A stretch of 41,037 nt of DNA from an uncultured beta proteobacterium (GCA_903918115.1 CAIXDG010000003.1:1-41037); one strand, 5' to 3'. Shown: positions 7,683 to 17,252, counted from the first letter of the stretch. The notes: a model not told the origin generated them from the letters alone. Program-made: numbers and translations.

Positions 7683-8553
7683 GACAGTTCAGCTTTTAGC
7701 TCCTGCGAAGCTCAATTTATTTTTACATATCGTAGGTCAACGGCACGATGGTTATCATCTGCTGCAATCGGTTTTTCAATTTATCGACTGGTGCGATTTA
7801 ATTACCCTCCAACTTTCTGCCGATCAACAGGTTCATCTGACTACATCATTGCCTGGTGTCGACTCGGGCCACAATCTCGTTGTCAGAGCGGCTGAACTGA
7901 TGAAAACTTATAGTGGCACTCAAGCAGGTGTAACGATTGCCTTAGAGAAAAATATCCCCGTTGGTGCTGGGCTCGGCGGCGGTTCATCGGATGCTGCCGC
8001 TGTTTTACTGGGCTTAAACTATTTATGGAAATTAAATTTAGATTTGCCTACGCTCATGCAACTGGGTCTTCAACTGGGTGCGGATGTGCCCTTTTTTCTC
8101 TTTGGAAAAAATGCTTTTGTCGAAGGTATTGGGGAGCAGTTGCAGGAAATCAATCTAAAACCGACCAACTATTTGGTTATTTTTCCCGGTAAATCGATTG
8201 CCACTGCAACCATTTTCCAGTCGCCTGAATTGACCCGTAACCATGCCCCGATTACAATCAATGACTATTTAGTTTCACCAGTGTTAAACAATAAATGGGT
8301 CAATGATTGTCAAGCAGTTGCAGTACAAATTTGCCCCGCGGTTCAGCAAGCCTTAGATTGGATTGAACAGATGCTACCTTTTTCTAAACCAAGCATGTCA
8401 GGCTCTGGGAGTAGTGTTTTTGTTGCTCTAACAGATGCTCTTGCCGAATCTCGCGCAGCCGATCTTTGCGCTCAACTCCCCCGGGGGTGGGTTGGGCGTG
8501 TAGTAAAGGGTTTAAATCAAAATTCCGCTTACAATGCGATTTCATCAAAATGA
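7669..8553 (+). CDS. ispE: 4-diphosphocytidyl-2-C-methyl-D-erythritol kinase IspE
   Basis: IspE performs the ATP-dependent phosphorylation step of the MEP pathway to isoprenoids. The 294 residues (ATG at 7669; a TTG two codons upstream is less likely) show APAKLNLFLHIVGQRHDGYH at the start, including the conserved lysine. The GHMP-kinase ATP motif PVGAGLGGGSSDAAA (about residues 97-111) and LGADVPFF follow, and the C-terminal motif is MSGSGSSVF. It starts 14 bases inside the TPR-LolB gene, indicating coupled translation. tRNA-Gln lies 8 bases after the stop. Confidence 0.94.
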   Translation: MPATKTVQLLAPAKLNLFLHIVGQRHDGYHLLQSVFQFIDWCDLITLQLSADQQVHLTTSLPGVDSGHNLVVRAAELMKTYSGTQAGVTIALEKNIPVGAGLGGGSSDAAAVLLGLNYLWKLNLDLPTLMQLGLQLGADVPFFLFGKNAFVEGIGEQLQEINLKPTNYLVIFPGKSIATATIFQSPELTRNHAPITINDYLVSPVLNNKWVNDCQAVAVQICPAVQQALDWIEQMLPFSKPSMSGSGSSVFVALTDALAESRAADLCAQLPRGWVGRVVKGLNQNSAYNAISSK

Positions 8554-8561
8554 CACACTAC

Positions 8562-8638
8562 AGGGGAGTCGCCAAGCTGGTTAAGGCACTGGATTTTGAT
8601 TCCAGCATGCGAAGGTTCGAATCCTTCCTCCCCTGCCA
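8562..8638 (+). tRNA. tRNA-Gln (anticodon TTG)
   Basis: A full cloverleaf can be drawn. The acceptor stem AGGGGAG pairs with CTCCCCT, followed by discriminator G and an encoded CCA (8636-8638). The anticodon stem CTGGA/TCCAG closes the loop TTTTGAT with anticodon TTG, reading CAA (and CAG). The T arm has GGTTCGAATCC. It sits between ispE and prs with 8 and 18 bases of spacing, so it is probably cut from a transcript shared with prs or ispE. A TACAAT at 8530-8535 inside the end of ispE could be its own -10 box, but this is weak. Confidence 0.97.
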
Positions 8639-8656
8639 AATAACTGCATAGCCTAC

Positions 8657-9622
8657 ATGTCTGCCCCTATGAACTCTGATTTCCTGACGTTATTTACTGG
8701 CAATGCTAACCCTGCTCTAGCGAATGCAGTTGCTAAGCAATTAAGTCTTCCCCTCGGCAAAGCCTTTGTAGGGAGATTTTCCGATGGTGAAATTCAGGTT
8801 GAAATTCAAGAAAATGTGCGCGGGAAAAATGTTGTCGTAATCCAATCAACTTGTGCTCCCACAAACGATAATTTGATGGAATTAATGATCATGATTGATG
8901 CCCTGAAGCGAGCATCTGCAAGCCGCATAACGGCAGTGATCCCTTACTTCGGTTATGCCCGCCAGGACCGTCGTCCACGTTCGGCTCGGGTGGCTATCTC
9001 AGCCCGCATCGTTGCCAATATGTTGCAGTCGGTCGCGGGCATCGAGCGGGTTTTGACCATGGATCTGCATGCTGATCAAATTCAAGGCTTCTTTGATATC
9101 CCAGTAGACAATATTTATGCTTCCCCCGTTTTACTGGCGGACCTACAAAACAAGAAAGGGGATGATTTATTGGTGGTCTCTCCTGACATTGGCGGGGTGG
9201 TAAGAGCCCGCGCGATGGCCAAACAGCTAGACTGTGATTTAGCCATTATTGATAAACGTCGTCCTAAGGCTAACGTTTCTGAAGTGATGCACCTGATTGG
9301 TGAAGTGGAAGGTCGTCATTGCGTCATCATGGACGATATTATTGATACTGGTGGCACCCTTTGTAAGGCTGCAGAAGCCCTTAAAGAGCGCGGTGCCAAA
9401 GGGGTGACCGCATACTGTACCCATGCTGTTTTATCGGGTGGCGCCGTGGCTAGAATTGCCGCCTCAGAGCTTGACGAAGTAGTGGTAACTGACACCATCC
9501 CCCTCACCGAAGAAGCCAGTAAAGTAAAGAAAATTCGCCAATTAAGTGTTGCCCCCCTCTTGGCCGAAACCCTCCTGCGCATAAGCAAGGGTGACTCAGT
9601 GATGTCCCTATTTGCTGAATAA
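8657..9622 (+). CDS. prs: Ribose-phosphate pyrophosphokinase (PRPP synthase)
   Basis: Prs makes PRPP from ribose 5-phosphate and ATP for nucleotide, histidine and tryptophan synthesis. The 321 residues include [20 protein letters not shown] near the N-terminus, the flexible-loop region [18 protein letters not shown], the metal-binding [11 protein letters not shown], and the PRPP-binding motif [13 protein letters not shown] (about 225-237). The first ATG (8657) has no good ribosome binding site; a second ATG at 8669 would remove four residues. It follows the tRNA closely. A promoter for rplY lies downstream, so prs may end the transcript. Confidence 0.96.
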   Translation: MSAPMNSDFLTLFTGNANPALANAVAKQLSLPLGKAFVGRFSDGEIQVEIQENVRGKNVVVIQSTCAPTNDNLMELMIMIDALKRASASRITAVIPYFGYARQDRRPRSARVAISARIVANMLQSVAGIERVLTMDLHADQIQGFFDIPVDNIYASPVLLADLQNKKGDDLLVVSPDIGGVVRARAMAKQLDCDLAIIDKRRPKANVSEVMHLIGEVEGRHCVIMDDIIDTGGTLCKAAEALKERGAKGVTAYCTHAVLSGGAVARIAASELDEVVVTDTIPLTEEASKVKKIRQLSVAPLLAETLLRISKGDSVMSLFAE

Positions 9623-9665
9623 AGGCCAGTTTTACGCTGTTTTTTTAAGGTGCTGAGCCTCCAAA

Positions 9666-9695
9666 TTGCTTAAAAAGCCCTAAGCAAGCTATAAT
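9666..9695 (+). promoter_or_regulatory. Sigma-70-like promoter before rplY
   Basis: TTGCTT (9666-9671), an 18-base spacer and a perfect TATAAT (9690-9695). The predicted transcript starts near 9702 and has a leader of about 50 bases with a GGGAG ribosome binding site at 9741-9745. This conventional leader contrasts with the nearby genes that have none. Confidence 0.55.
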
Positions 9696-9750
9696 TTGAG
9701 GCTTTTCTGTTTGGTCGCGAACGGAAATTAACCTCAATTTGGGAGTCCTT

Positions 9751-10410
9751 ATGAAAGTCGTTGCTTTTGAAAGAAGCGTGCAGGGAACGGGTGCGAGCCG
9801 CCGCCTACGCAATTCCGGTAAAACTCCGGGCATTATTTATGGCGGTCAAAATGCGCCGCAAGTGGTTGAACTAGACCATAACGCGCTTTTTCATGCGTTA
9901 CGCAAAGAAGCTTTTCACTCGTCTATTTTGGAAATTGAAATTGGTGGCAAAGCCCAAAAAGCCCTGCTCCGCGATTACCAAATGCATCCCTTTAAGCCAC
10001 TTGTTTTACATATTGATTTTCAACGTGTCTCGGCAACGGAAAAAATTCATATGCGTATTCCCTTGCACTTTACACGGGCAGAAGAATCAACCGCCATTAA
10101 ATTGGGTGGCGCGGTAATTAGTCATATCGCTAACGATCTTGAAATTACTTGCTTACCAGCCGATTTACCTGAGTTCATCGAAGTTGATCTCAGTAAAATT
10201 GAAGTTGGTCATGCAATTCATGCGAAAGACGTAGTCTTGCCAAAAGGCGTTTCCCTGGTCTTGCATATTGAACAGGAAAATCCGGTGATTGCTAATGCAC
10301 GTATTCCAACTGTCAAAGCAGAACCTGAGGCTGTTGCTGCTGTTGCTGCTGAAGCAGCCCCTGCTGCTGCAGATGCCGCTAAAGAAAAAGATAAAGACGC
10401 TAAGGCTTAA
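9751..10410 (+). CDS. rplY: 50S ribosomal protein L25, CTC form
   Basis: L25 binds 5S rRNA in the large subunit; the longer CTC form is linked to general stress in some bacteria. The 219 residues have the L25 domain at the N-terminus ([26 protein letters not shown]). A C-terminal CTC domain follows, with [20 protein letters not shown] and [10 protein letters not shown]. The tail is low-complexity Ala/Glu/Lys (from about 195). The ATG at 9751 is preceded by GGGAG. A rho-independent terminator follows the stop, so rplY appears to be a single-gene unit, although prs, rplY and pth are classic neighbours. Confidence 0.94.
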   Translation: MKVVAFERSVQGTGASRRLRNSGKTPGIIYGGQNAPQVVELDHNALFHALRKEAFHSSILEIEIGGKAQKALLRDYQMHPFKPLVLHIDFQRVSATEKIHMRIPLHFTRAEESTAIKLGGAVISHIANDLEITCLPADLPEFIEVDLSKIEVGHAIHAKDVVLPKGVSLVLHIEQENPVIANARIPTVKAEPEAVAAVAAEAAPAAADAAKEKDKDAKA

Positions 10411-10428
10411 ATTAGATCGACACTCAAG

Positions 10429-10458
10429 AAAGCCCGCAATCAGCGGGTTTTCTTTTTT
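10429..10458 (+). terminator. Rho-independent terminator after rplY
   Basis: The stem core CCCGC/GCGGG is extended by AAAG/TTTT pairing across a 5-base loop AATCA. It is followed by a T-rich run to 10458. It starts about 19 bases after the rplY stop, and the pth promoter lies downstream. Confidence 0.8.
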
Positions 10459-10470
10459 GTAAGTCAGTCG

Positions 10471-10499
10471 ATGACATTTTTTCTACCTTCAGCTACATT
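10471..10499 (+). promoter_or_regulatory. Sigma-70 promoter of pth, 6 bases from ATG
   Basis: ATGACA (10471-10476, five of six matches to TTGACA), a 17-base spacer and TACATT (10494-10499). Six bases then separate the -10 box from the pth ATG. Because both boxes and their spacing are good, this is the best-supported candidate for a leaderless transcript in the window. Confidence 0.65.
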
Positions 10500-10505
10500 A
10501 GCATC

Positions 10506-11392
<887 letters not shown>

Positions 11393-11397
11393 TTATT

Positions 11398-11886
11398 TTA
11401 TGGTTTGTGTTCAGCTATTTTTTTAGCTAACCATTTTTCTACCGAAGGAAATACAAACTTACTCACATCCCCACCCATTAATGCAATTTCACGCACAAAG
11501 GTTCCCGAAATAAATTGATATTGATCGGAAGGAGTTAAAAATAAGGTTTCGACGTCGGGTAATAAATAGCGATTCATACCAGCCATTTGAAACTCATATT
11601 CAAAATCGGATACGGCGCGCAAACCGCGGACGATGACCCGTGCCTGATGCTCACGGGCAAAATCTTTTAACAGGCCTGTAAAACCAACTATTTTTACGTT
11701 GCTGTAGTGGTTTAAAACCTCTTTGGCAATAGCAATACGCTCTTCAAGATTAAAGAAAGGCTTCTTGCTGCGACTATCAGCAACCCCAACAATAACTTCG
11801 CCAAAAATACTCGAGGCGCGACGGACTAAATCTTCATGCCCTCGGGTGAAAGGATCAAAGGTGCCTGGGTAAACAGCTACTGCCAT
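11398..11886 (-). CDS. coaD: Phosphopantetheine adenylyltransferase CoaD
   Basis: CoaD catalyses the penultimate step of coenzyme A synthesis, 4'-phosphopantetheine plus ATP to dephospho-CoA. The 162 residues match the usual length. They show [19 protein letters not shown] (nucleotidyltransferase motif with His17), [20 protein letters not shown], and the C-terminal [20 protein letters not shown] that resembles the family ISSTxVRE element. GAGGGGG upstream of the ATG is a strong ribosome binding site. The gene lies between rsmD (upstream) and the ferredoxin (downstream). Confidence 0.95.
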   Translation of the reverse strand: MAVAVYPGTFDPFTRGHEDLVRRASSIFGEVIVGVADSRSKKPFFNLEERIAIAKEVLNHYSNVKIVGFTGLLKDFAREHQARVIVRGLRAVSDFEYEFQMAGMNRYLLPDVETLFLTPSDQYQFISGTFVREIALMGGDVSKFVFPSVEKWLAKKIAEHKP

Positions 11887-11935
11887 AATTCCCCCTCTTT
11901 TATTATTGCTTCACTCTCTATGAGTAGACCGCAGT

Positions 11936-12547
11936 TTAGCCTGAAGTGGCCCGAAACAGCAATGCTAAGGTCTGCCCGATGGCCAACTCTTTGACACAAG
12001 TCCAATTCTGCAGGGCCGAAATCAGATTCGCTTTATCTGTGCTTAGAGGACACTCAATGTATATTGCGCTCTGGGGACTTGATGTGCAAGCTCGGCCAGC
12101 CTCTTTAGCGGCATCTACAAGCAATTGGGGCTCTTGAAAGGGTGGATCAAGAAAAATTAAATCCCACGATCCTGCGGCTTGCGCTTTTAAAAATCGTAAG
12201 CCATCGGCCTGCAGTAAGGTAATTTGTCCAGCCGCTGGGTAACTATGTAGATTTTGATGATTAAGCGTTAAATTCAAAAAAGTGTTTTTGTTTTTTTCAA
12301 TTAATTCTACTAGGGCAGCATTGCGCGACGCCGCCTCAAAACCTAAAGCGCCCGAGCCCGCAAATACATCGAGGCAACGCAAGCCGCTTAAATCTTGACC
12401 CAACCAATTAAATAATGTTTCGCGTAAGCGATCAGTACTGGGCCGTAAGCCAGGCTGACTAATTACTTTAATTTGGCGACTACGCCAAACTCCACCAATA
12501 ATTCTAATTTGCTGCGGTAAAGGTCGGGATGATTTAGTGAAGCTCAT
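11936..12547 (-). CDS. rsmD: 16S rRNA (guanine966-N2)-methyltransferase RsmD
   Basis: RsmD methylates G966 of 16S rRNA using SAM. The 203 residues contain IRIIGGVWRSRQIKV and LRPSTDRLRETLFNWL at the N-terminus. The SAM loop LDVFAGSGALGFEAASR and the catalytic LIFLDPPFQEP (N6/N2-methylase DPPF motif) follow. It lies 22 bases downstream of the M16 peptidase gene and 49 bases before coaD; rsmD-coaD is a widespread pair. Confidence 0.94.
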   Translation of the reverse strand: MSFTKSSRPLPQQIRIIGGVWRSRQIKVISQPGLRPSTDRLRETLFNWLGQDLSGLRCLDVFAGSGALGFEAASRNAALVELIEKNKNTFLNLTLNHQNLHSYPAAGQITLLQADGLRFLKAQAAGSWDLIFLDPPFQEPQLLVDAAKEAGRACTSSPQSAIYIECPLSTDKANLISALQNWTCVKELAIGQTLALLFRATSG

Positions 12548-12569
12548 GGCTTTTTTGAATCACTAGCAC

Positions 12570-13919
12570 TTATTTTTTGGGTGTGATGCTAGCCCCAACT
12601 ACGACTGTTTGCATTCGATTCATCGCCAAATGTTTCTGAAAGGCTTGGCGTACTTGTTCAACAGTTACCAATTCCAACTGTTTCGTCCAAGTTTCTAAGG
12701 TATCCAGGGGTAAATTATTCCACGTGATTGAAGATAGATTGTCGAGCAACTTACGATTACTATCAATGCGCAAGGGAAAGCCATTACTTAAATTTGCTTT
12801 AGCTGCTACTAGATCGGCTGAGCTTGGGCCCTCACTAATAAAACGGGCAATCGTCTCGCGCATTACTTCCAAAGCTAGCGCAGCCTGATCATTACGCGTT
12901 TGTAAACCAGCTTGGAAAATGCCATTGCTCTTGCCAGGAATAAAGTAACTTGACACGCTATAAGCTAAGCCTCGTTTTTCTCGGACCTCATTCATTAGGC
13001 GAGACACAAAACCACCACCACCTAAAACATAGTTCCCAGCGAGCAAGGGGAAATAATCGGGATCATTGCGGGGCACAGCGGTCATACCCATAGCAATATG
13101 CGTTTGTTGTGCATCGAAGGCAATTTGGGTTTCTCTTGCCGTGGCTGGCTCGATGGGCGATTCAGTCAGTAGTGGCAGGGCTGGGATAGTTGGGCCGGTT
13201 GGTGACAACTGCAAGATCAGTGCCTGGGCAATTTGAGTCGCCTCAAGCGGGCTAAGATCACCAACCAAATTAACAGTCATCCGATCACGCCGATAAAACA
13301 ATTGATGAAATTGTTTAAGATCACTAACTTGAATTTGCTCAATAGACTGCGGTGTAGCAAAAGAACCGAGCGGATAGTCGCGATAGACTACTTTTTTAAA
13401 ACGCCGCTCTAAAATAAACTCAGGCTTCGTTTCTGCCTCTAGCAATGCAGCAACTAAGCGTTGCTTTTCGCGAGCAACAATTTTGGGTTCAAAACTCGGA
13501 TGCGCCAAAATGGTTGCGCCTAATTCAACCACCCGTTGACGCAGATCGGCACGACTGAGACTACGGATGCGCAGTGATGCCCTCTCTCCCCCTGCTGCTA
13601 CCGATAAACTGGCCCCCAAATCGGCAATTTCATCTGCAATCGCCGCCTCACTTAACGCGCTCTTGCCGCTCTGCGTACCAAGACTTAATAAGCTAGCCGT
13701 AAGAGCAGCTAAGCCTTTTTTATTGGGGGGATCATATTGCTCACCCGCATCAATAGTAACTTCAATATCGATAATTGGTAAGCCTTTGGTTTGAATTAAG
13801 TAAGCGCGCGCATTGTTAGCTAAGTTAAGCGTTTCAATTGGTGGAGTTGCCCATGCAGAAGACATCACAATAATGGCACTCGCTATGCTAAGCGCCAGCA
13901 TCTTCAGTATCAACTTCAT
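12570..13919 (-). CDS. M16-family peptidase-like protein lacking the zinc motif
   Basis: The 449 residues have a signal peptide (hydrophobic LALSIASAIIVMSSAWA) and two M16 domains. The equivalent of the HxxEH zinc site is replaced in the segment KKGLAALTASLLSLGT (about 67-82), so it is probably non-catalytic. The C-terminal lobe has the conserved GGGFVSRLMNEVREKRGLAYSV, including the Arg/Tyr substrate-binding region. It starts four bases inside the upstream M16 gene, which has an intact site. The two likely form a heterodimer, as known for paired periplasmic M16 proteins. The substrate is unknown. Confidence 0.88.
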   Translation of the reverse strand: MKLILKMLALSIASAIIVMSSAWATPPIETLNLANNARAYLIQTKGLPIIDIEVTIDAGEQYDPPNKKGLAALTASLLSLGTQSGKSALSEAAIADEIADLGASLSVAAGGERASLRIRSLSRADLRQRVVELGATILAHPSFEPKIVAREKQRLVAALLEAETKPEFILERRFKKVVYRDYPLGSFATPQSIEQIQVSDLKQFHQLFYRRDRMTVNLVGDLSPLEATQIAQALILQLSPTGPTIPALPLLTESPIEPATARETQIAFDAQQTHIAMGMTAVPRNDPDYFPLLAGNYVLGGGGFVSRLMNEVREKRGLAYSVSSYFIPGKSNGIFQAGLQTRNDQAALALEVMRETIARFISEGPSSADLVAAKANLSNGFPLRIDSNRKLLDNLSSITWNNLPLDTLETWTKQLELVTVEQVRQAFQKHLAMNRMQTVVVGASITPKK

Positions 13920-15280
13920 TGGCTCTTTGCCTTTCGTTGCTGGGGATCTAACACAGCTATAGTTAAACCTTCATCGACGAGGTAGCGTTTAGCAACCGCC
14001 TGAACTTGCGCAGGAGTAACAGCCTGAATACGTGCTAACAAGGAGTCTAAATCTCGCCATGAAAATCCAGCAATTTCAGCGCTGCCAATTTCCATTGCTT
14101 GCCCAAAAATGGAGTCCCGTTTATATATTTGATTCGCTAAGATGCGGACTTTAATCCGCTTTAACTCAGCTTCGGTGACACCTTGGGTGATTAACTCCTG
14201 TAGCACCTGACGAATACCGACTTGCACCTGGGCAACTGTTTTTCCTTTTGCGACAGTGGCACTAATTTGAAATAGTTGTGGTCCGCGTGAAATTAAGTCG
14301 TAAGCAGCATCAACCCCATCTGCTAAACGCTGTTGTTTTACTAAGGCACGAGTTAAGCGGGCATTGTCATAGCCATCTAAAACCCCGCCCAAAACCTCTA
14401 TGGCGAATGGCTCTACTTGGTCAGGCCTACTTGGATCTAAATGGGGCACTTTCCACGCCATCGTAATTTGTGGGGTATCTGCTGGCGCCTGAACGAGAAC
14501 ATTTTTAATGCCAATTTGTGCCGGCTCTATTTGGGGCTTGCGCACAGGTAAAATTTTTGACTGCAGTTGGCCGTAATATTGTTCCGCTAAAACATAGACT
14601 TTAGCTGGGTCGACATCACCGCTAATAACGACGATGGCATTATTGGGGGCATACCAATTGGCATACCAATTGCGCGCATCTACTGCCTGCATGTTTTCTA
14701 AATCATTCATCCAGCCGATGACAGGGTGACGATAAGGGGAACTCATAAAGGCGGTGGCCATCAGAGTCTCATTCATAATGGCATTGGGATTATCTTCAGT
14801 ACGTAAGCGCCTTTCTTCCATAATGACCTGAATTTCTTTTTTAAATTCGGCATCATCAAAATTGAGATTGCTCATGCGGTCAGCCTCTAGTTGCATGACC
14901 GTAGCTAATTTCGATTTTTCAACTTGTTGAAAATAGGCCGTGTAATCAAGCGAAGTAAAAGCGTTTTCACGCCCCCCCACAGCCGCGACTAAACGGGAAA
15001 ATTCCCCTGTCTTTACCTTATCCGTTCCCTTAAACATCATGTGTTCAAGCACATGCGCAACGCCGGTTTTGCCATTGACTTCATCCATTGAGCCTGCGCG
15101 ATACCACACCATATGAGCGACGGTAGGCGCCCGATGGTCTTCTCGCACAATCAACCGCAAGCCGTTACTAAGGGTAAATTCCTGAGTCTCTACTTGAGGG
15201 GACGTTACTTCAGCCGCTGAATAATGAAAAAACAGGAATAAAATAAGGGCTAGATAAGTTTTTAATGCTGAGTAGCGCAT
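13916..15280 (-). CDS. Zinc-dependent M16 peptidase, catalytic subunit
   Basis: The 454-residue protein carries a signal peptide (YLALILFLFFHYSAA) and the inverted zincin motif HVLEH at 76-80 in GVAHVLEHMMFKGTD. A downstream glutamate region EIQVIMEERRLRTEDNPNA follows. This is the pitrilysin/processing-peptidase family, here expected to be periplasmic. Its stop overlaps the start of the second, motif-less M16 gene (ATGA), fitting a stoichiometric pair. A tiny ATG-AAT-TAA frame lies just upstream of the start and is probably incidental. It diverges from ftsY. Confidence 0.92.
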   Translation of the reverse strand: MRYSALKTYLALILFLFFHYSAAEVTSPQVETQEFTLSNGLRLIVREDHRAPTVAHMVWYRAGSMDEVNGKTGVAHVLEHMMFKGTDKVKTGEFSRLVAAVGGRENAFTSLDYTAYFQQVEKSKLATVMQLEADRMSNLNFDDAEFKKEIQVIMEERRLRTEDNPNAIMNETLMATAFMSSPYRHPVIGWMNDLENMQAVDARNWYANWYAPNNAIVVISGDVDPAKVYVLAEQYYGQLQSKILPVRKPQIEPAQIGIKNVLVQAPADTPQITMAWKVPHLDPSRPDQVEPFAIEVLGGVLDGYDNARLTRALVKQQRLADGVDAAYDLISRGPQLFQISATVAKGKTVAQVQVGIRQVLQELITQGVTEAELKRIKVRILANQIYKRDSIFGQAMEIGSAEIAGFSWRDLDSLLARIQAVTPAQVQAVAKRYLVDEGLTIAVLDPQQRKAKSQ

Positions 15281-15326
15281 CGATTAATTCATGATCCGAG
15301 AGATTAAATTGATAAGATGTATCTTT

Positions 15327-15335
15327 TAGATTGTA
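15327..15335. promoter_or_regulatory. Overlapping divergent -10 candidates, ftsY / M16 operon
   Basis: In the 61-base gap TAGATT (15327-15332, plus) overlaps TACAAT (15330-15335, minus) by three bases. The plus box is nine bases from the ftsY ATG, giving a leader of only two or three bases. The minus box would give the M16 operon a leader of roughly 43 bases. No -35 boxes are convincing. Confidence 0.4.
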
Positions 15336-15341
15336 TCGATT

Positions 15342-16232
15342 ATGTTTGGTTTACGTAAAACCCTCGGCGCATTATTTAAATCCAATCAAGCTGATGAAGC
15401 TTGGTTTATGGCCCTGGAAGAAGCCTTACTGCAAAGTGATGTTGGCTTACCTACTACTGAAGCCCTTATCATCGCCTTACGGCGGGCAGCTAAATTACAA
15501 AAAACAGCTTCGGCGACTGATCTGCAGGCGCTTTTAATTCAGTTAGTGGCTGAGCTACTGAAGCCTCTCGAGCCAAGCTCGAATCCCCTTCTCAACGCAG
15601 TGCCGCTTGCTCGCCCTGAAGTCTGGTTAATTGTTGGCGTAAATGGTGCTGGTAAAACCACCACCATTGGCAAACTATGTCATCACTTTCAAAGCCAAGG
15701 TAAATCTATTCTATTGGCAGCGGGCGATACATTCCGGGCCGCCGCACGGCAGCAATTACAGGAATGGGGTTTGCGTAATCAGGTTGAGGTTATTACCCAA
15801 GATGGCGCTGATGCCGCAGCAGTTGCTCATGATGCAATTCAGGCAGCAATTTCCCGTAAATCAGACATACTGATGATTGATACGGCTGGGCGACTTTCAA
15901 CCCAAGACCACTTAATGGCAGAGCTGCAAAAAATTAAACGGGTAATTGGCAAAATCTTACCTGGGGCACCGCACCATACCCTGTTAATTTTGGATGGCAA
16001 TACGGGGCAAAATGGGCTTAGCCAAGTAAAGGCCTTTCATGCTGCATTGGGATTAAGTGATTTAATTATTACTAAGCTCGATGGCACAGCCAAAGGCGGG
16101 GTTATTTGTGCATTAGCCCAATTACTCCAAGGCCCCGAAAAGCCCCATCTCTTAGCCCTTGGCAAAGGCGAGGGTTTGGCCGATTTAATTGCCTTTAATG
16201 CAGATACCTATGCAGAAGAATTATTCAATTAA
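15342..16232 (+). CDS. ftsY: Signal recognition particle receptor FtsY, short form
   Basis: FtsY docks the SRP-ribosome complex at the membrane. The 296 residues contain the N domain from the first codons (WFMALEEALLQSDVG) and a complete G domain: VGVNGAGKTTTIGKL (about 97-111), GDTFRAAARQQLQEW, DTAGRLSTQDHL and TKLDGTAKGGVI. The acidic A domain of E. coli FtsY (about 200 residues) is absent, so membrane contact must rely on the first amphipathic segment MFGLRKTLGALFKS. LDGNTGQNGL varies slightly from the usual DATTGQNA. Sigma factor gene rpoH follows after 90 bases. Confidence 0.95.
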   Translation: MFGLRKTLGALFKSNQADEAWFMALEEALLQSDVGLPTTEALIIALRRAAKLQKTASATDLQALLIQLVAELLKPLEPSSNPLLNAVPLARPEVWLIVGVNGAGKTTTIGKLCHHFQSQGKSILLAAGDTFRAAARQQLQEWGLRNQVEVITQDGADAAAVAHDAIQAAISRKSDILMIDTAGRLSTQDHLMAELQKIKRVIGKILPGAPHHTLLILDGNTGQNGLSQVKAFHAALGLSDLIITKLDGTAKGGVICALAQLLQGPEKPHLLALGKGEGLADLIAFNADTYAEELFN

Positions 16233-16260
16233 ATCAATTACTTATGCTCATAATTTTGTC

Positions 16261-16287
16261 CTGGCACTCGCTTGCTAAGAGTGCTAA
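16261..16287 (+). promoter_or_regulatory. CIRCE operator (HrcA site) before rpoH
   Basis: CTGGCACTC, nine bases, GAGTGCTAA. The right arm matches the CIRCE consensus TTAGCACTC-N9-GAGTGCTAA perfectly and the left arm matches in seven of nine positions. The element covers the -35 box and much of the spacer of the rpoH promoter. HrcA binding would therefore block initiation directly. Confidence 0.85.
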
Positions 16288-16300
16288 AATGAGGTATTAT
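16272..16300 (+). promoter_or_regulatory. Sigma-70-like promoter of rpoH inside CIRCE
   Basis: TTGCTA (16272-16277), a 17-base spacer and TATTAT (16295-16300). The -35 box lies in the CIRCE loop and the spacer includes its right arm. The predicted leader is about 16 bases and carries no clear ribosome binding site. Confidence 0.65.
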
Positions 16301-16322
16301 TAAAGCTCATACCCAAGCAACG

Positions 16323-17252
16323 ATGAACTACAAAAAACGCACCACACCGATAAGTGAAGCGATGCAGCCCGTGACTCGAGCTGGCTCAAACTTTGCTGCT
16401 TTTTCTACCCTACCTACCCTTGGGGTTGGTACTTTAGATGCCTATATTAGCTACGTTAATCGCTTGCCGATGTTAAGCGCTGCTGAAGAATTACATTTAT
16501 CCCAAGACTACCGTCAGACCGAAAATGTTGATGCTGCTCGTGGCTTAGTGTTATCTCACTTACGTTTAGTGGTTTCAGTAGCCCGCCAATATTTGGGCTA
16601 TGGAATTCCGCATGCCGATTTGATCCAAGAAGGTAATGTTGGACTGATGAAAGCGGTTAAGCGCTACGATCCAAATCAAGGCGCACGGCTCGTATCGTAT
16701 GCCATTTACTGGATCAAAGCTGAGATCCACGAATATATTTTAAAAAATTGGCGCTTGGTAAAGCTGGCCACAACTAAAGCGCAGCGTAAATTATTTTTTA
16801 ATTTACGTAGTAACAAACCCACCCTTAATGCTTTATCACCAAGCGAAATTGAGGCTTTAGCAAAGTCGCTTGACGTGCGGGGCGCTGATGTTAGAGAAAT
16901 GGAAATGCGCTTAGCTGGTGGCGACGTCGCACTCGAGGGCGATGATCAAGATGATGAAGCTTATGCACCGATTCAATGGCTTAGTGACGAACGTCAAGAA
17001 CCCACTGCGGTAATGGCTCAAGCTGAGACCCATGCCATGCAAGGACCGAAATTAGAAAAGGCCTTACAGGGCCTTGATGAACGAAGTCGGGATATTGTGC
17101 AAGCGCGTTGGTTGGCTGTTAATGCCGAGGGCAATGGCGCAAAAACGCTTCATGAGCTGGCAAATGAATATGGCATCTCTGCCGAACGGGTGCGTCAAAT
17201 TGAAGGTGCAGCATTAAAAAAAATGCGCACGCTATTGCAAGATCGTCTTTAA
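16323..17252 (+). CDS. rpoH: RNA polymerase heat-shock sigma factor RpoH (sigma-32)
   Basis: The 309 residues are typical of sigma-32. Region 2 contains LVLSHLRLVVSVARQYLGYG, DLIQEGNVGLMKAVKRYDP and the -10-recognition YAIYWIKAEIHEYILKNWRLV. The RpoH-box QRKLFFNLR, diagnostic for this sigma, is present at about residue 160. Region 4 ends with LHELANEYGISAERVRQIEGAALKKM. The upstream CIRCE element suggests that HrcA represses its transcription and links the two heat-shock circuits. The 3' end overlaps the opposite-strand sco gene by 21 bases. Confidence 0.96.
   Translation: MNYKKRTTPISEAMQPVTRAGSNFAAFSTLPTLGVGTLDAYISYVNRLPMLSAAEELHLSQDYRQTENVDAARGLVLSHLRLVVSVARQYLGYGIPHADLIQEGNVGLMKAVKRYDPNQGARLVSYAIYWIKAEIHEYILKNWRLVKLATTKAQRKLFFNLRSNKPTLNALSPSEIEALAKSLDVRGADVREMEMRLAGGDVALEGDDQDDEAYAPIQWLSDERQEPTAVMAQAETHAMQGPKLEKALQGLDERSRDIVQARWLAVNAEGNGAKTLHELANEYGISAERVRQIEGAALKKMRTLLQDRL

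Noticed and set aside
8466..8651. Open frame of 61 codons over the end of ispE and the tRNA
   Set aside because: It runs through the tRNA-Gln gene and is an accidental reading of RNA sequence.
9623..9720. Possible terminator after prs (AAAAGCC ... GGCTTTT)
   Set aside because: The arms are seven bases with a loop of over 20 bases, overlap the rplY promoter and lack a T-run.
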